In this document: piece by piece, positions 44,564 through 53,572 of the stretch
How positions within the stretch are numbered: position 1 is the first letter of the stretch
Layout of the letters: the number at the start of each line of letters is the position of its first letter
Origin: Bacillus sp. KH172YL63
Lineage (GTDB): Bacteria; Bacillota; Bacilli; Bacillales; Bacillaceae_B
Direction of reading: 5' to 3'
Assembly (NCBI RefSeq): GCF_011398925.1
Contig: NZ_AP022842.1
Coordinates: 2,530,001 to 2,594,000, forward strand
Length of the DNA stretch: 64,000 nucleotides
Notes under the pieces: model-generated
Seen by the model: the letters and a program-made list of their open reading frames with translations, nothing else
The model's database searches: none
What the model was told of the DNA's origin: nothing
Position numbers and translations under genes: made by a program

Positions 44564-45334
44564 TCAAAAGCCGTTGATTGTCATGCCGCCATCAACGAAC
44601 AGCGTCTGTCCGGTGATATAATCCGATGCATCGGTAGAAAGGAACACCGCCGGTCCCACCAGTTCTTGAAGTTCTCCGATCCTTTTCAGCGGAGTGACTG
44701 AGAGAATATCGTTGACATACTCCTCGTCCTCAAGCAGCTTCTTCGTCAAAGGGGTCCTGAAATACCAGGGTCCGATGCTGTTGACATTGATTTGATATTG
44801 TCCCCATTCCAACGCGAGCACTTTTGTCATCTGGATCATCGCAGCTTTGGTCGATGCGTATACGACTCCGGTCCGGAGGGCAACGTGTCCTGCCACAGAC
44901 GCAATATTGATGATTTTACCCTTTCCATTCTCTTTCATATGCTTTCCGACTTCCTGGCTCATCATGAAGGCGGATTTTAAATTGGTATCCATGATTACCT
45001 GCCACTCTTCCTCCGTTACGTCCAGTGCAGCAGAGCGAATATTCATACCTGCGTTGTTTATCAAGATATCGATGGATCTTCCTTGAGCTTCTATGTATGG
45101 GACTACATGACTGATCTCCTGCTTTGACGTCACGTCTGTCTGAAGGACATATGCCTTCCTTCCCATTCCTTCGATGATTTCAGCCGTTTCTTCAAGGTCT
45201 GTTTTCGTCCTGGATAACAGGACAACATCAGCCCCCGCTTCTGCCAATCCGATACTGATTGCCCGTCCAATTCCACGGCCGGCACCGGTTACAATCGCTA
45301 ATTTGTCCTGTAATGAAAATGATGGAATAAACAT
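44564..45334 (-). CDS. SDR family oxidoreductase (gluconate 5-dehydrogenase-like)
   Basis: A 256-aa NAD(P)-dependent dehydrogenase. The cofactor site is TGAGRGIGRAI; NNAG follows, then catalytic Ser in NIASVAGH and the YASTK motif (VVYASTKAAMI). The C terminus ends DGGMTINGF. The substrate could be a sugar acid or alcohol; no neighbouring pathway genes help. Confidence 0.9.
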   Translation of the reverse strand: MFIPSFSLQDKLAIVTGAGRGIGRAISIGLAEAGADVVLLSRTKTDLEETAEIIEGMGRKAYVLQTDVTSKQEISHVVPYIEAQGRSIDILINNAGMNIRSAALDVTEEEWQVIMDTNLKSAFMMSQEVGKHMKENGKGKIINIASVAGHVALRTGVVYASTKAAMIQMTKVLALEWGQYQINVNSIGPWYFRTPLTKKLLEDEEYVNDILSVTPLKRIGELQELVGPAVFLSTDASDYITGQTLFVDGGMTINGF

Positions 45335-45406
45335 GTTTTATCACCCTATTTTTTAGAATCTTCTATATATTATCACAACCACCACTCAACCCCAACTCTG
45401 TTCACT

Positions 45407-45541
45407 TCACTGGCTGCCTTTTTTCCCGTCTTGATGATGAACTTGAATGTGGATCTTTGCTTCTACCGGCAGTTCGCATGTCGGACAGGTCAAGCGCTGG
45501 GAAAAGATCTGGCAGCACCGTTTGCAGTAATACTTCTCCAT
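45407..45541 (-). CDS. 44-aa zinc-ribbon protein
   Basis: A small protein with two CxxC pairs, YYCKRC (Cys6, Cys9) and TCPTCE (Cys19, Cys22), typical of a zinc ribbon. The tail is rich in His and Lys (IHIQVHHQDGKK). GGGGGAG lies six bases before the ATG. It is too short to be found by length cutoffs. It lies divergent to the cba operon, 207 bases away. Confidence 0.7.
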   Translation of the reverse strand: MEKYYCKRCCQIFSQRLTCPTCELPVEAKIHIQVHHQDGKKGSQ

Positions 45542-45659
45542 CTTGTCTCCCCCTCTATTCGTTCATTCCTATACGGTATGCTTCACCTCTCTGCAAATGA
45601 ACCGGCTGAAAGGCCCATTTCTTTCACTTCACATTTATTTCACAAATTCACCCTTCAGG

Positions 45660-45703
45660 TGTGACATTTATCACAGATTGTGATGCACCAGGGCGGTTAC
45701 GAT
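45660..45703 (+). promoter_or_regulatory. Fnr/Crp-type operator and promoter of cbaDBA
   Basis: TGTGACATTTATCACA (45660-45675) is a perfect TGTGA-N6-TCACA palindrome. A -10-like TACGAT with a GGT extension stands at 45698-45703. If transcription begins near 45709, the palindrome is centred at about -41.5, the class II activator position. More TTCACA half sites lie at 45628-45653. It predicts control of the oxidase by oxygen through an Fnr-family protein. Confidence 0.7.
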
Positions 45704-45748
45704 AGAAGCATAAATACAATCATCCAATTGATGGAAGGAATGAGATGA

Positions 45749-45898
45749 ATGGGAAAACCGGAATTACAGAATAAAACGGTCGTCAAACTGGAGGATTCCA
45801 AATCGCTGAAGGGCACCCTGACTTCCGTTTTATTATTAGGCGGATTTTTGGTCCTTACATGGTTAGGCGTGTTTCTACTATTTTTAGATCGTTTTTAA
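45749..45898 (+). CDS. cbaD: Cytochrome ba3 oxidase small subunit (CbaD/IIa)
   Basis: A 49-aa protein with one membrane helix (LTSVLLLGGFLVLTWLGVFL) after a short polar N terminus. Size and position before subunit II fit the small subunit IIa/CbaD of ba3 oxidases. AAGGA stands nine bases before the ATG. A second ATG at 45745 is in another frame and ends at once. Confidence 0.8.
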   Translation: MGKPELQNKTVVKLEDSKSLKGTLTSVLLLGGFLVLTWLGVFLLFLDRF

Positions 45899-45916
45899 TT
45901 CAAAGGAGTGAATCAT

Positions 45917-46393
45917 ATGCACATGCATCGTTATGAAAAATGGTGGTTAACGTTAGGAACAGGGTCTCTTATATTATTTTTAATCATTCTCGGTATAAGC
46001 GCTTTTCATCAAGGTCATCAGCCTCCAAGCGCTAAAGCCTATATCAACCCAGAACACGTGGATAACATCGCTCCTTTTGACGAACCAGGTTTAAAGAAGG
46101 TCGAAGGGAAGGATTGGGATTATGAGCTGGTATTGGTCGCTTCTGCTTTTCTTTACACACCCGGGGAGATTGAAGTTCCCAAAGGATCGACGTTGAAGGT
46201 GATCGCCACGACGAAAGATGTCGTCCACGGCTTTGAAGTGGCTGGCACAAATATCAACATGATGCTTGAACCAGGATTTATCAGTGAATACACCACAACC
46301 CTTGATAAGACTGGGGAATTTCTTGTTGTGTGTAATGAATATTGCGGAGTGGGACATCACTCCATGAAATCGATGATTAAGGTGGTGGACTAA
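45917..46393 (+). CDS. cbaB: Cytochrome c oxidase subunit II, ba3 type
   Basis: A 158-aa subunit with one N-terminal membrane helix (about 12-33) and an extracytoplasmic cupredoxin domain. CuA ligands are present: VVHGFEVAG with the first His, then CNEYCGVGHHSM. It passes electrons from cytochrome c to subunit I. AAAGGAG is eight bases before this ATG; a GTG three codons earlier overlaps it. Confidence 0.93.
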   Translation: MHMHRYEKWWLTLGTGSLILFLIILGISAFHQGHQPPSAKAYINPEHVDNIAPFDEPGLKKVEGKDWDYELVLVASAFLYTPGEIEVPKGSTLKVIATTKDVVHGFEVAGTNINMMLEPGFISEYTTTLDKTGEFLVVCNEYCGVGHHSMKSMIKVVD

Positions 46394-48040
46394 ATGAAAT
46401 CGTTCGTAAAAATTGACAAAAAAGATGCCCTTCTCGCAATGACCCATATTTATGTCGGCTTCATCGCACTCGCACTCGGTGGACTGGCAGGGTTATTACA
46501 AGTATTGGTGAGATCAGGAAGATTCACCCTTCCAGCAGGGATCGGATACTATCAGGTATTGACGGTTCACGGCGTATTGCTTGGGCTCGTCCTCACAACC
46601 TTTTTCATTCTCGGATTCCAGCATGCTGCCATCTCACGTACGTCCGGCACCTATTCACCGAAAGCCCGCCTGATGGGGTGGCTTGGATTCTGGGTGATGC
46701 TTATCGGTACCACTATGGCGGCCGTCATGATTCTCCTCAATGAGGCAACTGTCCTTTATACATTTTATGCACCACTCCAGGCTCATTGGATCTTCTACCT
46801 CGGTTTGACGTTCGTCGTGGTCGGCAGCTGGCTCGGCGGGGCTGGAATGATCATGAAATATGTCAGCTGGCGGAAAGAAAATCCAGGACAACCGAGTCCA
46901 CTGCTTACATTCATGGCAATCATCAACACCGTGTTATGGATCGTTGCTACAATCGGTGTCGCAGGAACAGTATTATTCCAGCTCCTCCCCTGGTCTCTTG
47001 GACTTGTGGATCGTGTTGACGTTCTGGTCAGCAGGACTCTATTCTGGTACTTCGGTCACCCGCTCGTATATTTCTGGCTGCTTCCCGCTTATATGGCATG
47101 GTATGTTATCATCCCTAAAGTCATTGGCGGTAAAATCTTTTCCGATTCACTGGCACGGTTATCGTTTATACTTTTCCTCCTTTTCTCAATCCCTGTCGGT
47201 TTTCACCATCAGCTGGTTGAGCCGGGAATTGACGCATACTGGAAATTTCTGCAGGTTGTCCTGACATTCATGGTGGTGATCCCTTCCCTGATGACCGCAT
47301 TCTCACTGTTTGCCACCTTCGAAATGTACGGACGTTCAAAAGGCGCTACGGGATTATTCGGTTGGTTCAAAAAACTGCCATGGGGAGACGCCCGTTTTAC
47401 CGTTCCATTTATCGGTATGGTCGCTTTCATCCCAGCCGGAGCAGGTGGATTGGTCAATGCATCCAATCAGATGAATCAGGTTGTCCATAATACGATCTGG
47501 GTGACAGGTCACTTCCACCTGACACTTGCCACCTCCGTCGTGCTTACGTTCTTCGGTATCTCCTATTGGCTCGTGCCTCATTTAACAGGCCGGGTCTTAA
47601 CGAAGGCGATGAACAAATTGGCCATCGTGCAAGCGATCGTATGGGCTGTCGGCATGGGCATCATGTCCGGAGCGATGCACGCAGCCGGTTTACTCGGCGC
47701 TCCGAGACGTTCATCTTATTCAACCTACGGAGACGCTCCACAGGCACTTGACTGGATCCCTTACCAGGTCGCCCAGGCAGTCGGCGGAACAATCCTCTTT
47801 ATGGGGATCATCCTGGTCCTATACATCTTTATCAATCTTGCATTCTTCGCACCAAAAGGAAACGAAGAATTCCCGATTGGAGAACAGGCAGAAACTGCTG
47901 AAAAAACGCCTATGATATTTGAAAACTGGAGAATTTGGTTAACGGTTGTAGCAGCACTCATCCTCGTCGCCTACTCCGTCCCGTTCATCGACATGATCCA
48001 AAACGCCCCACCAGCATCAAAAGGATATCGGATGTGGTAA
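46394..48040 (+). CDS. cbaA: Cytochrome c oxidase subunit I, ba3 type
   Basis: A 548-aa protein with about 13 helices. Haem ligand VHGVLLG (near 55), CuB region YFGHPLVYFWLLP, and the distal VTGHFHLTLATS with two His are as expected for family B heme-copper oxidases. It lacks the D-channel of A-type oxidases. The start is directly at the cbaB stop, one base on. The 125-bp repeat array begins immediately after its stop. Confidence 0.95.
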   Translation: MKSFVKIDKKDALLAMTHIYVGFIALALGGLAGLLQVLVRSGRFTLPAGIGYYQVLTVHGVLLGLVLTTFFILGFQHAAISRTSGTYSPKARLMGWLGFWVMLIGTTMAAVMILLNEATVLYTFYAPLQAHWIFYLGLTFVVVGSWLGGAGMIMKYVSWRKENPGQPSPLLTFMAIINTVLWIVATIGVAGTVLFQLLPWSLGLVDRVDVLVSRTLFWYFGHPLVYFWLLPAYMAWYVIIPKVIGGKIFSDSLARLSFILFLLFSIPVGFHHQLVEPGIDAYWKFLQVVLTFMVVIPSLMTAFSLFATFEMYGRSKGATGLFGWFKKLPWGDARFTVPFIGMVAFIPAGAGGLVNASNQMNQVVHNTIWVTGHFHLTLATSVVLTFFGISYWLVPHLTGRVLTKAMNKLAIVQAIVWAVGMGIMSGAMHAAGLLGAPRRSSYSTYGDAPQALDWIPYQVAQAVGGTILFMGIILVLYIFINLAFFAPKGNEEFPIGEQAETAEKTPMIFENWRIWLTVVAALILVAYSVPFIDMIQNAPPASKGYRMW

Positions 48041-48455
48041 GAAAAGCGGAGGCGGCTTGGTTAGACCCGACAAGCATAAGGAGAACCAACCGGAAAGGCG
48101 CACTTTGCCTTTTTGGTTGGTTCTCCTTATGACCTCGAGGGGCTAGCCGCCGGAGCTGGACAATCGAAAAGCGGAGGCGGCTTGGTCAGACCCGACAAGC
48201 ATAAGGCGAACCAACCGGAAAGGCGCACTTTGCCTTTTTGGTTGGTTTGACTTATGACCTCGAGGGGCTAGCCGCCGGAGCTGGACAATTGAAAAGCGGA
48301 AGGGGCTCGCCCTGGGGCGACAAGCATAAGACGAGTCAGCTGGAAAGGCGGTCTTTGCCTTTTTGGGTGACTTGGCTTATGACCTCGAGCCCCAAGCACC
48401 TGGAGCTGGACAAATTAAAAAGCGGAGGCGGCTTGGTCTAAACCAAACATATGAA
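48041..48455 (+). repeat. Tandem array of 125-bp palindromic units, three full and one partial
   Basis: Units start at 48041, 48166, 48291 and 48416, spaced exactly 125 bases, each opening AAAAGCGGA and closing GGAGCTGGACAA. The middle forms a hairpin whose arms vary but pair within each unit. Unit 4 is decayed and ends in a hairpin, TAACCCTAAAAGG pairing with CCTTTTGGGGTTA (48459-48495). The rest of the gap to 48748 holds no gene that I see. The same element is inserted at 18228. Confidence 0.9.
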
Positions 48456-48748
48456 ATGTAACCCTAAAAGGTGTCAGTTGCCTTTTGGGGTTATATTTAT
48501 GTATTTCTCTGTCACTTGAGTACTATATTCGCACCCATGCAGTCTCGGATATGATCCCAAGAGACTCCTCCACCCCCTTCTACTCTTTTCACCTTATAAA
48601 ATCCAGAACCATCCAATATTTTACATAATGAATAATATAGGATAATATGAAACTGCCTTTAGATACTTTTCCCCATCAAAAACGAAGCTGGGGAAATGAT
48701 AGGCTACCAAGTAAACAAAGAATAGTAATAAAATGAGAGTGGGGTTAT

Positions 48749-49387
48749 ATGAGGAAACTACATAACATAATTCATTACAGTGTTGCTCTAATATTGTTCG
48801 TTTCTTTTTTCGCGGGATGTTCAAATGAGCAGAACAAAGACGCAGCGTTACATACTTCAACAGAAGATTCCGCACCGATTTCAGAGGCCAATACTGAATC
48901 AGAAACTTCAACAGAGTCGGAACGAACCACTTTAGAATCCTCCAGCGATCATCCTGGTGAAAGTAGCAGCAAAAGTGAAAGTTCACCTTCTACAGAACAC
49001 CACCAAACAAGTGGAGAAGAAAGTTTATCAGAAGACGGTACAGACAATCAGATTGGAAAAGAAAAAAACAATAACAACAAAAGTGATGTTCAAATGAAAG
49101 AAAATCACTCTGACAGTCAAACTGTTGCACTCAATAATGATCTTCGTACGGATACCCCTACAGAAACACAGGATAAAGCAGTTTCTATAGTGAAAGACTA
49201 TTTGCGCAGTAAAGATGAATTAATTGAAGATAAAGATCACTTTGTCGGTTACGATGGGCAGATAAACGATTACGTTATCATTAGGTATTCCACTCTATTT
49301 TCAGGGCGGTCTGCTACCATTGGACGTTACGGAGTAAACATACATACATGGAATATAGCAACAGACCCTGGTATCTTATTTCCGTAA
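48749..49387 (+). CDS. Lipoprotein with Ser/Glu/Thr-rich linker, 212 aa
   Basis: The signal peptide ends in a lipobox FVSFFAGC, giving a lipid-modified Cys near 24. Residues about 30-140 form a low-complexity hydrophilic linker rich in Ser, Glu, Thr and Asn. The C-terminal 70 residues form a compact domain (IVKDYLRSKDELIEDKDHFV, then VIIRYSTLFSGRSATIGRYG). No family is recognised. The gene is AT-richer than its neighbours and sits between the repeat array and ypwA, so it may be strain-specific. Confidence 0.8.
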   Translation: MRKLHNIIHYSVALILFVSFFAGCSNEQNKDAALHTSTEDSAPISEANTESETSTESERTTLESSSDHPGESSSKSESSPSTEHHQTSGEESLSEDGTDNQIGKEKNNNNKSDVQMKENHSDSQTVALNNDLRTDTPTETQDKAVSIVKDYLRSKDELIEDKDHFVGYDGQINDYVIIRYSTLFSGRSATIGRYGVNIHTWNIATDPGILFP

Positions 49388-49422
49388 CGACTCCATTCCT
49401 GAGCATGACCAGAATACTTATC

Positions 49423-49464
49423 AAAAAGAGGCAGCCCTCATCAAAAGGCTGCCTCTTTTTCTAT
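49423..49464. terminator. Terminator between the lipoprotein gene and ypwA
   Basis: AAAAAGAGGCAGCC pairs with GGCTGCCTCTTTTT. It lies between two converging genes. Confidence 0.88.
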
Positions 49465-49483
49465 TATTAGTCGTCTATTTATC

Positions 49484-50998
49484 TTAATTCAACCCATACA
49501 CCTTTGAATACTTCTCATTCAGATAATCAGCCAGGTACTGGGCATTCAGGCCTTCTCCCGTTACTTCCCTGATAATGTCCAATGGCTTTTTCAATTTGCC
49601 CCATTGATGTACGTTTTCCGTCATCCATTCACGGATCGGTGCAAGCTCGCCCTTCTCCAGCAGCTCTTCGAATTCAGGAATATCTTTTAACATGGCGCGC
49701 TTGAACTGGGCAGCGTACATGTAGCCTAATGCGTAAGACGGGAAGTAACCAAAGCTTCCTCCTGCCCAATGGACATCCTGAAGCACTCCTTCACCGTCAT
49801 GAGATGGGCGGACGCCAAGATATTCTTCATACTTCTCGTTCCAGATTTTTGGCAGGTCCTTCACTTCGATCTCATCATTAAACAAGCCTTTTTCAATTTC
49901 ATAGCGGATGATGATATGTAATGCATACGTCAGTTCATCCGCTTCAATACGGATTAATGAAGGTTTCGATTCATTGATTGCCCGGTAAAAATCGTCAAGC
50001 CCTACCGAATCGAATTGCCCTGTAGCGTACTCTTTCAGCAGTGAAAAGTTTTGTTTCCAGAAAGAATGATCTCTTCCAACGAAATTCTCATAGAAGAGCG
50101 ATTGAGATTCGTGGATTCCCATAGACGTACCGGTACAAAGCGGCGTGCCGACCAATTCTTTAGAGATATTCTGTTCATAAAGGGCATGACCGCCTTCATG
50201 GATGGTACCGAACACCGCCGTTCTCCAATCCTTCTCGTCATATTTCGTCGTCACCCTCACGTCCCCCGGATTTAATCCGATTGCAAATGGATGGACCGTC
50301 TCATCCAACCTTCCAGAGTTGAAATCATATCCCATTTGCTCGAGGATTTTCAAACTGAACTCCTTTTGCTTATCTTTCGGGAAATGTTCAAACAGGAACC
50401 CGGTTTCCGGCTTGTTCGCAGATTCAGAGATTTTCTGGACGAGTGGGACGATTTGCTCTCGAAGATCCCCAAACACTTTGTCCAGCACTTCCACTGTTAC
50501 ACCAGGCTCATACATGTCGAGAAGCGTATCATATTTGTTATCTTCATAGCCCCAGTAATCAATGAAGCGTTTCGTGAACGCGACAAGCTTTTCAAGATAA
50601 GGCTGAAACATGGAGAAGTCAGATTTATCCTTCGCTTCTTCCCAGATTCCTTCAGCTTTTGATTGCAATACAACATATTCCCTGTACTCGGATGCAGGGA
50701 TTTTTTTATTTCGCTCATACTCTTTCTGACACTCTTCCAGCAGTTTTTGCGTCATTTCATCCAATTGATCCATCTCTGGGGAAAGTTTCGCCAGATAAGC
50801 GGCCATTTCACTCGAAGTGGACATTTCAAATAGCTCTGATGAAAGCATGCCAATGACTTCAGACCGCTGTTCCACGCCATTTTTCGGAGCACCTGTCCGT
50901 AAATCCCAGAACATCAATCCAAGCGCTTCGTTGTATGCAGACATCTTTTTCACATAATCAAGAAAACGTTCTTTTGTTTCTATCGTCGTTTCTTTCAT
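49484..50998 (-). CDS. ypwA: M32 family metallocarboxypeptidase (YpwA)
   Basis: A 504-aa cytosolic zinc carboxypeptidase. The active site HEGGH is at residues 267-271, with the third ligand Glu297 in GIHESQS. The family motif HPFAIGL and DVRVTTKY are present. AAAGGGGG is seven bases before this ATG; an upstream Met is out of place. It probably degrades peptides from the C terminus. Confidence 0.94.
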   Translation of the reverse strand: MKETTIETKERFLDYVKKMSAYNEALGLMFWDLRTGAPKNGVEQRSEVIGMLSSELFEMSTSSEMAAYLAKLSPEMDQLDEMTQKLLEECQKEYERNKKIPASEYREYVVLQSKAEGIWEEAKDKSDFSMFQPYLEKLVAFTKRFIDYWGYEDNKYDTLLDMYEPGVTVEVLDKVFGDLREQIVPLVQKISESANKPETGFLFEHFPKDKQKEFSLKILEQMGYDFNSGRLDETVHPFAIGLNPGDVRVTTKYDEKDWRTAVFGTIHEGGHALYEQNISKELVGTPLCTGTSMGIHESQSLFYENFVGRDHSFWKQNFSLLKEYATGQFDSVGLDDFYRAINESKPSLIRIEADELTYALHIIIRYEIEKGLFNDEIEVKDLPKIWNEKYEEYLGVRPSHDGEGVLQDVHWAGGSFGYFPSYALGYMYAAQFKRAMLKDIPEFEELLEKGELAPIREWMTENVHQWGKLKKPLDIIREVTGEGLNAQYLADYLNEKYSKVYGLN

Positions 50999-51231
50999 TG
51001 ATAAAGCCCCCTTTTCTAACATCCTATCTATTTTATCATATTTTTCTGGAAACTTGGGCTGTGAATGAGTGAATTGATAGAGGGGATTCTTCGGGAAAAG
51101 GTTTCTGAGAGGGTATTTGGGGCGTCTTTGTCTGGAATTTCCTGATGGATTGTGGGGATTAGGGCGTATAAGTCTGACGCCGCCTGATATTTGGACGGTT
51201 TTATATCTGATTTCATCCCGTTCCGGGCGCT

Positions 51232-51355
51232 TATTATCGACTTTGATGCATATATTGTCGACTTCTGGCCTTTTATTATCGACTTTACAGATATATTATC
51301 GACTTCGGCCAACTTATTATCGACTTTACGGATATATTATCAACTTCACTTTGAT
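51232..51355. repeat. Six-unit 20/21-bp tandem repeat array, core TATTATCGACTT
   Basis: Units start at 51232, 51253, 51274, 51294, 51315 and 51335. Odd units continue TTxxxxATA and even units mostly TCxGGCC, giving three 41-bp dimers. It lies in the 490-base gap between ypwA and ypvA, about 230 bases before the ypwA start. No gene was found in this gap besides the ypvA terminator. Compare the array at 4531. Confidence 0.85.
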
Positions 51356-51448
51356 TGTGACCCACCCCACATAAATGTCCTGCTTCACCTTACTTGTGAT
51401 CAACTCCACACGCACGGCCCCCTTCACCTCACCAATCCCCCCAAATAA

Positions 51449-51487
51449 CAAAAAAACCGCCCATTCCATTCCAGGCGGTTTTTCCAT
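51449..51487 (-). terminator. Terminator of ypvA
   Basis: The arms AACCGCC / GGCGGTT with T runs on both sides, directly after the ypvA stop at 51489. Confidence 0.82.
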
Positions 51488-51488
51488 A

Positions 51489-53414
51489 CTATACGTTCAA
51501 CACTTCAATCCCCACTGGTAAAATAAATTCCACCAATTCCCTGTTTGAAGCTTCTTCTGCATCCATCAGGACGTGGATGCTTCCGTAGTCTTCGCTAGTC
51601 CGGATGAGGCGTCCGATTCCTTGACGCAGGCGCAGGATCATGTACGGGATGTCGACTTCATTGATTGAGTCGGCAGCATGATTTCTCTTGGCATCAAATA
51701 CTGGATCCTTCGGAGGGAACGGCAGGGAGTAGATGATCACCTGGGTGAGTGATTCACCAGGCACGTCAAGCCCTTCCCATAAGTGATAAGAACATAATAC
51801 AGTCGACGTTTCCTGCTGAAACTGTTCTACTGTATCACTGATTTCCCTGTCACCTTCGTAGATCACTTGCCAGTCTTGACTGCCTTGCTGCAATTGATAA
51901 GTTCTGAAGTTCTCCATCTCTTCTTTCGATGAGAAGAGAATCAATGATTTTCCTTGATTGTTCTTCAGCTGGTCGAATGCATAGATATTTTTCTCATCTG
52001 TTCCTATGTCCAGTGACGGGATATACGCCTTCATCATTTCTTCGTATTCATATGGTGACGCCACTGAGAACTTCTCATAATTTCCGATTCCAAGTGACTT
52101 GGATACGTAAGAGAAATCTTGATTATAAGACAGTGTGGCAGAAGAAAAGATGAATGGAACCTTCTGAGAAAATACGTGGTCCCTCAAGATTTCTTCAACT
52201 AATCTCGGCATGACCACAAAGGTGTGTTCTTCATCGGAAGTTTCGAGCCAATAGATCCCTTTTTCATCTTCCAGGAAGAGTTTCAATGAATATTGAATTT
52301 GTTCCAGATATTCTTCCACTACTTTTAGCAGATAATCATCCATGACATACATTTCCGATTCGAATACAAGCTCATTCAACAGATGCTCGATTTTCTCGGT
52401 AAGTGCACGTCCCCGCTGCAAAATTGCCTCTGAGCGGGTAATATACTGGCGGAGAGAGCCTTCTTCTGCTCTCGCTTCTTTTTCGAGCAGCTCGAACCAC
52501 TTTTCATTTTCAAGCATAATGTCTTCAATCGTATATAATGTTTCCTCTCTCATATCCGAGGAAGAAAGTTTTTCTAATAGACTTTCCAGCGTTTCCATTC
52601 TCATTCGGTAGGTCATCGCTTTTTGGGAAGCAAACTCCAATAAATGTCCTTCGTCAAATACAACCGAGCTTGCTTCAGGCAAGAGCGGAAGTTGCCCTTC
52701 ACGTTTTCTGGAATCTTTCGTCCAAATATGTTCCATGTAGAAATCGTGGGAACAAATGATTAGATCAGCGGCATTCCTGTAATGTTCACGGTGAAGCGTC
52801 AAGCCGCAGCGATGTCGATACGCACACGACATGCAGTCCTGCAGGGAATCCCACCCTACGTTATTCCATTCTTCGTCTGAAAGACCGGCATACTCCTTCC
52901 GGTCACCGTAATGACTGAAGCTATTCATAGAGGAGGTATCATGGACAAATCCGGGAAGTTCCTCCCACATGTCATGATAAACATCATGTTGAGAAAGGTT
53001 TTCTTCTAATTTTTTGATGCAGAGATATTGCTCCCTGGATTTCGCGAGCCGGACATCTATGTTTAGATCCAGTGCACTTTCAAGCTTTTGGATGTCCCCT
53101 TCTTTTTTTACGATCTGCTCAATGAGCGTTTCGTCTGCACAGGCGATGATCGCAGGTTTCCCCGTATACCGTGCATAAGAGAGTGCATATAGGAGATAAA
53201 CCAGCGTTTTCCCTGTTCCCACTCCCGCTTCTGCAAACATGACCTGCTTATTTTTATAAGCCTGGTTAAGCTGAAAGGCCATGAAGACCTGTTCATCCCG
53301 CAGGTCGAAGCCTTTTTCAGGCAAAATATCATAAAAGACATCCCCGACCCAATCAGATAATGCTTCATAAAAGGATTGTTCCTTTGATAATTCAAATGGT
53401 AATTTCCGTCTCAT
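51489..53414 (-). CDS. ypvA: DinG-family ATP-dependent DNA helicase YpvA
   Basis: A 641-aa superfamily 2 helicase of the XPD/DinG group. Walker A is EAGVGTGKTLVYLL, the Walker B variant is VVFDEGHLLEF, and the C-terminal motif VI is LRLRQGIGRLIR. Cysteines in the segment CMSCAYRHRC suggest an iron-sulfur cluster. It would act 5' to 3' on DNA in repair or at replication forks. The start is ATG with AGGAGGT before it. Confidence 0.9.
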   Translation of the reverse strand: MRRKLPFELSKEQSFYEALSDWVGDVFYDILPEKGFDLRDEQVFMAFQLNQAYKNKQVMFAEAGVGTGKTLVYLLYALSYARYTGKPAIIACADETLIEQIVKKEGDIQKLESALDLNIDVRLAKSREQYLCIKKLEENLSQHDVYHDMWEELPGFVHDTSSMNSFSHYGDRKEYAGLSDEEWNNVGWDSLQDCMSCAYRHRCGLTLHREHYRNAADLIICSHDFYMEHIWTKDSRKREGQLPLLPEASSVVFDEGHLLEFASQKAMTYRMRMETLESLLEKLSSSDMREETLYTIEDIMLENEKWFELLEKEARAEEGSLRQYITRSEAILQRGRALTEKIEHLLNELVFESEMYVMDDYLLKVVEEYLEQIQYSLKLFLEDEKGIYWLETSDEEHTFVVMPRLVEEILRDHVFSQKVPFIFSSATLSYNQDFSYVSKSLGIGNYEKFSVASPYEYEEMMKAYIPSLDIGTDEKNIYAFDQLKNNQGKSLILFSSKEEMENFRTYQLQQGSQDWQVIYEGDREISDTVEQFQQETSTVLCSYHLWEGLDVPGESLTQVIIYSLPFPPKDPVFDAKRNHAADSINEVDIPYMILRLRQGIGRLIRTSEDYGSIHVLMDAEEASNRELVEFILPVGIEVLNV

Positions 53415-53514
53415 GTGGACCTCCTACGTATAACACAATATTTCTAATTTACTAGAATTCTATCCGGTTGAAAAGGTAGAAAGAATAAAGTTCCGTAAAA
53501 TGATGGCGAAAGAA

Positions 53515-53549
53515 AAGAGACGATCCATACAAACCCACCTGTATGGATG
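53515..53549 (-). terminator. Weak terminator of the 57-aa gene
   Basis: The arms ATCCATACA / TGTATGGAT form a hairpin; the minus strand continues into CTCTTTTCTTTC, a poor T run. Confidence 0.5.
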
Positions 53550-53572
53550 TCCCTGGTCTCCCTGAAATGCAT

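Noticed and set aside
45985..46005. cre-like GTATAAGCGCTTTTCA in cbaB
   Set aside because: The spacing between TG and CG does not fit the CcpA site and it is within the coding region.
51117..51448. Two 85-aa + strand frames in the gap between ypwA and ypvA
   Set aside because: Their repetitive peptide (LLSTL/YYRL) is only the translation of the 20/21-bp array, and no ribosome binding site is present.
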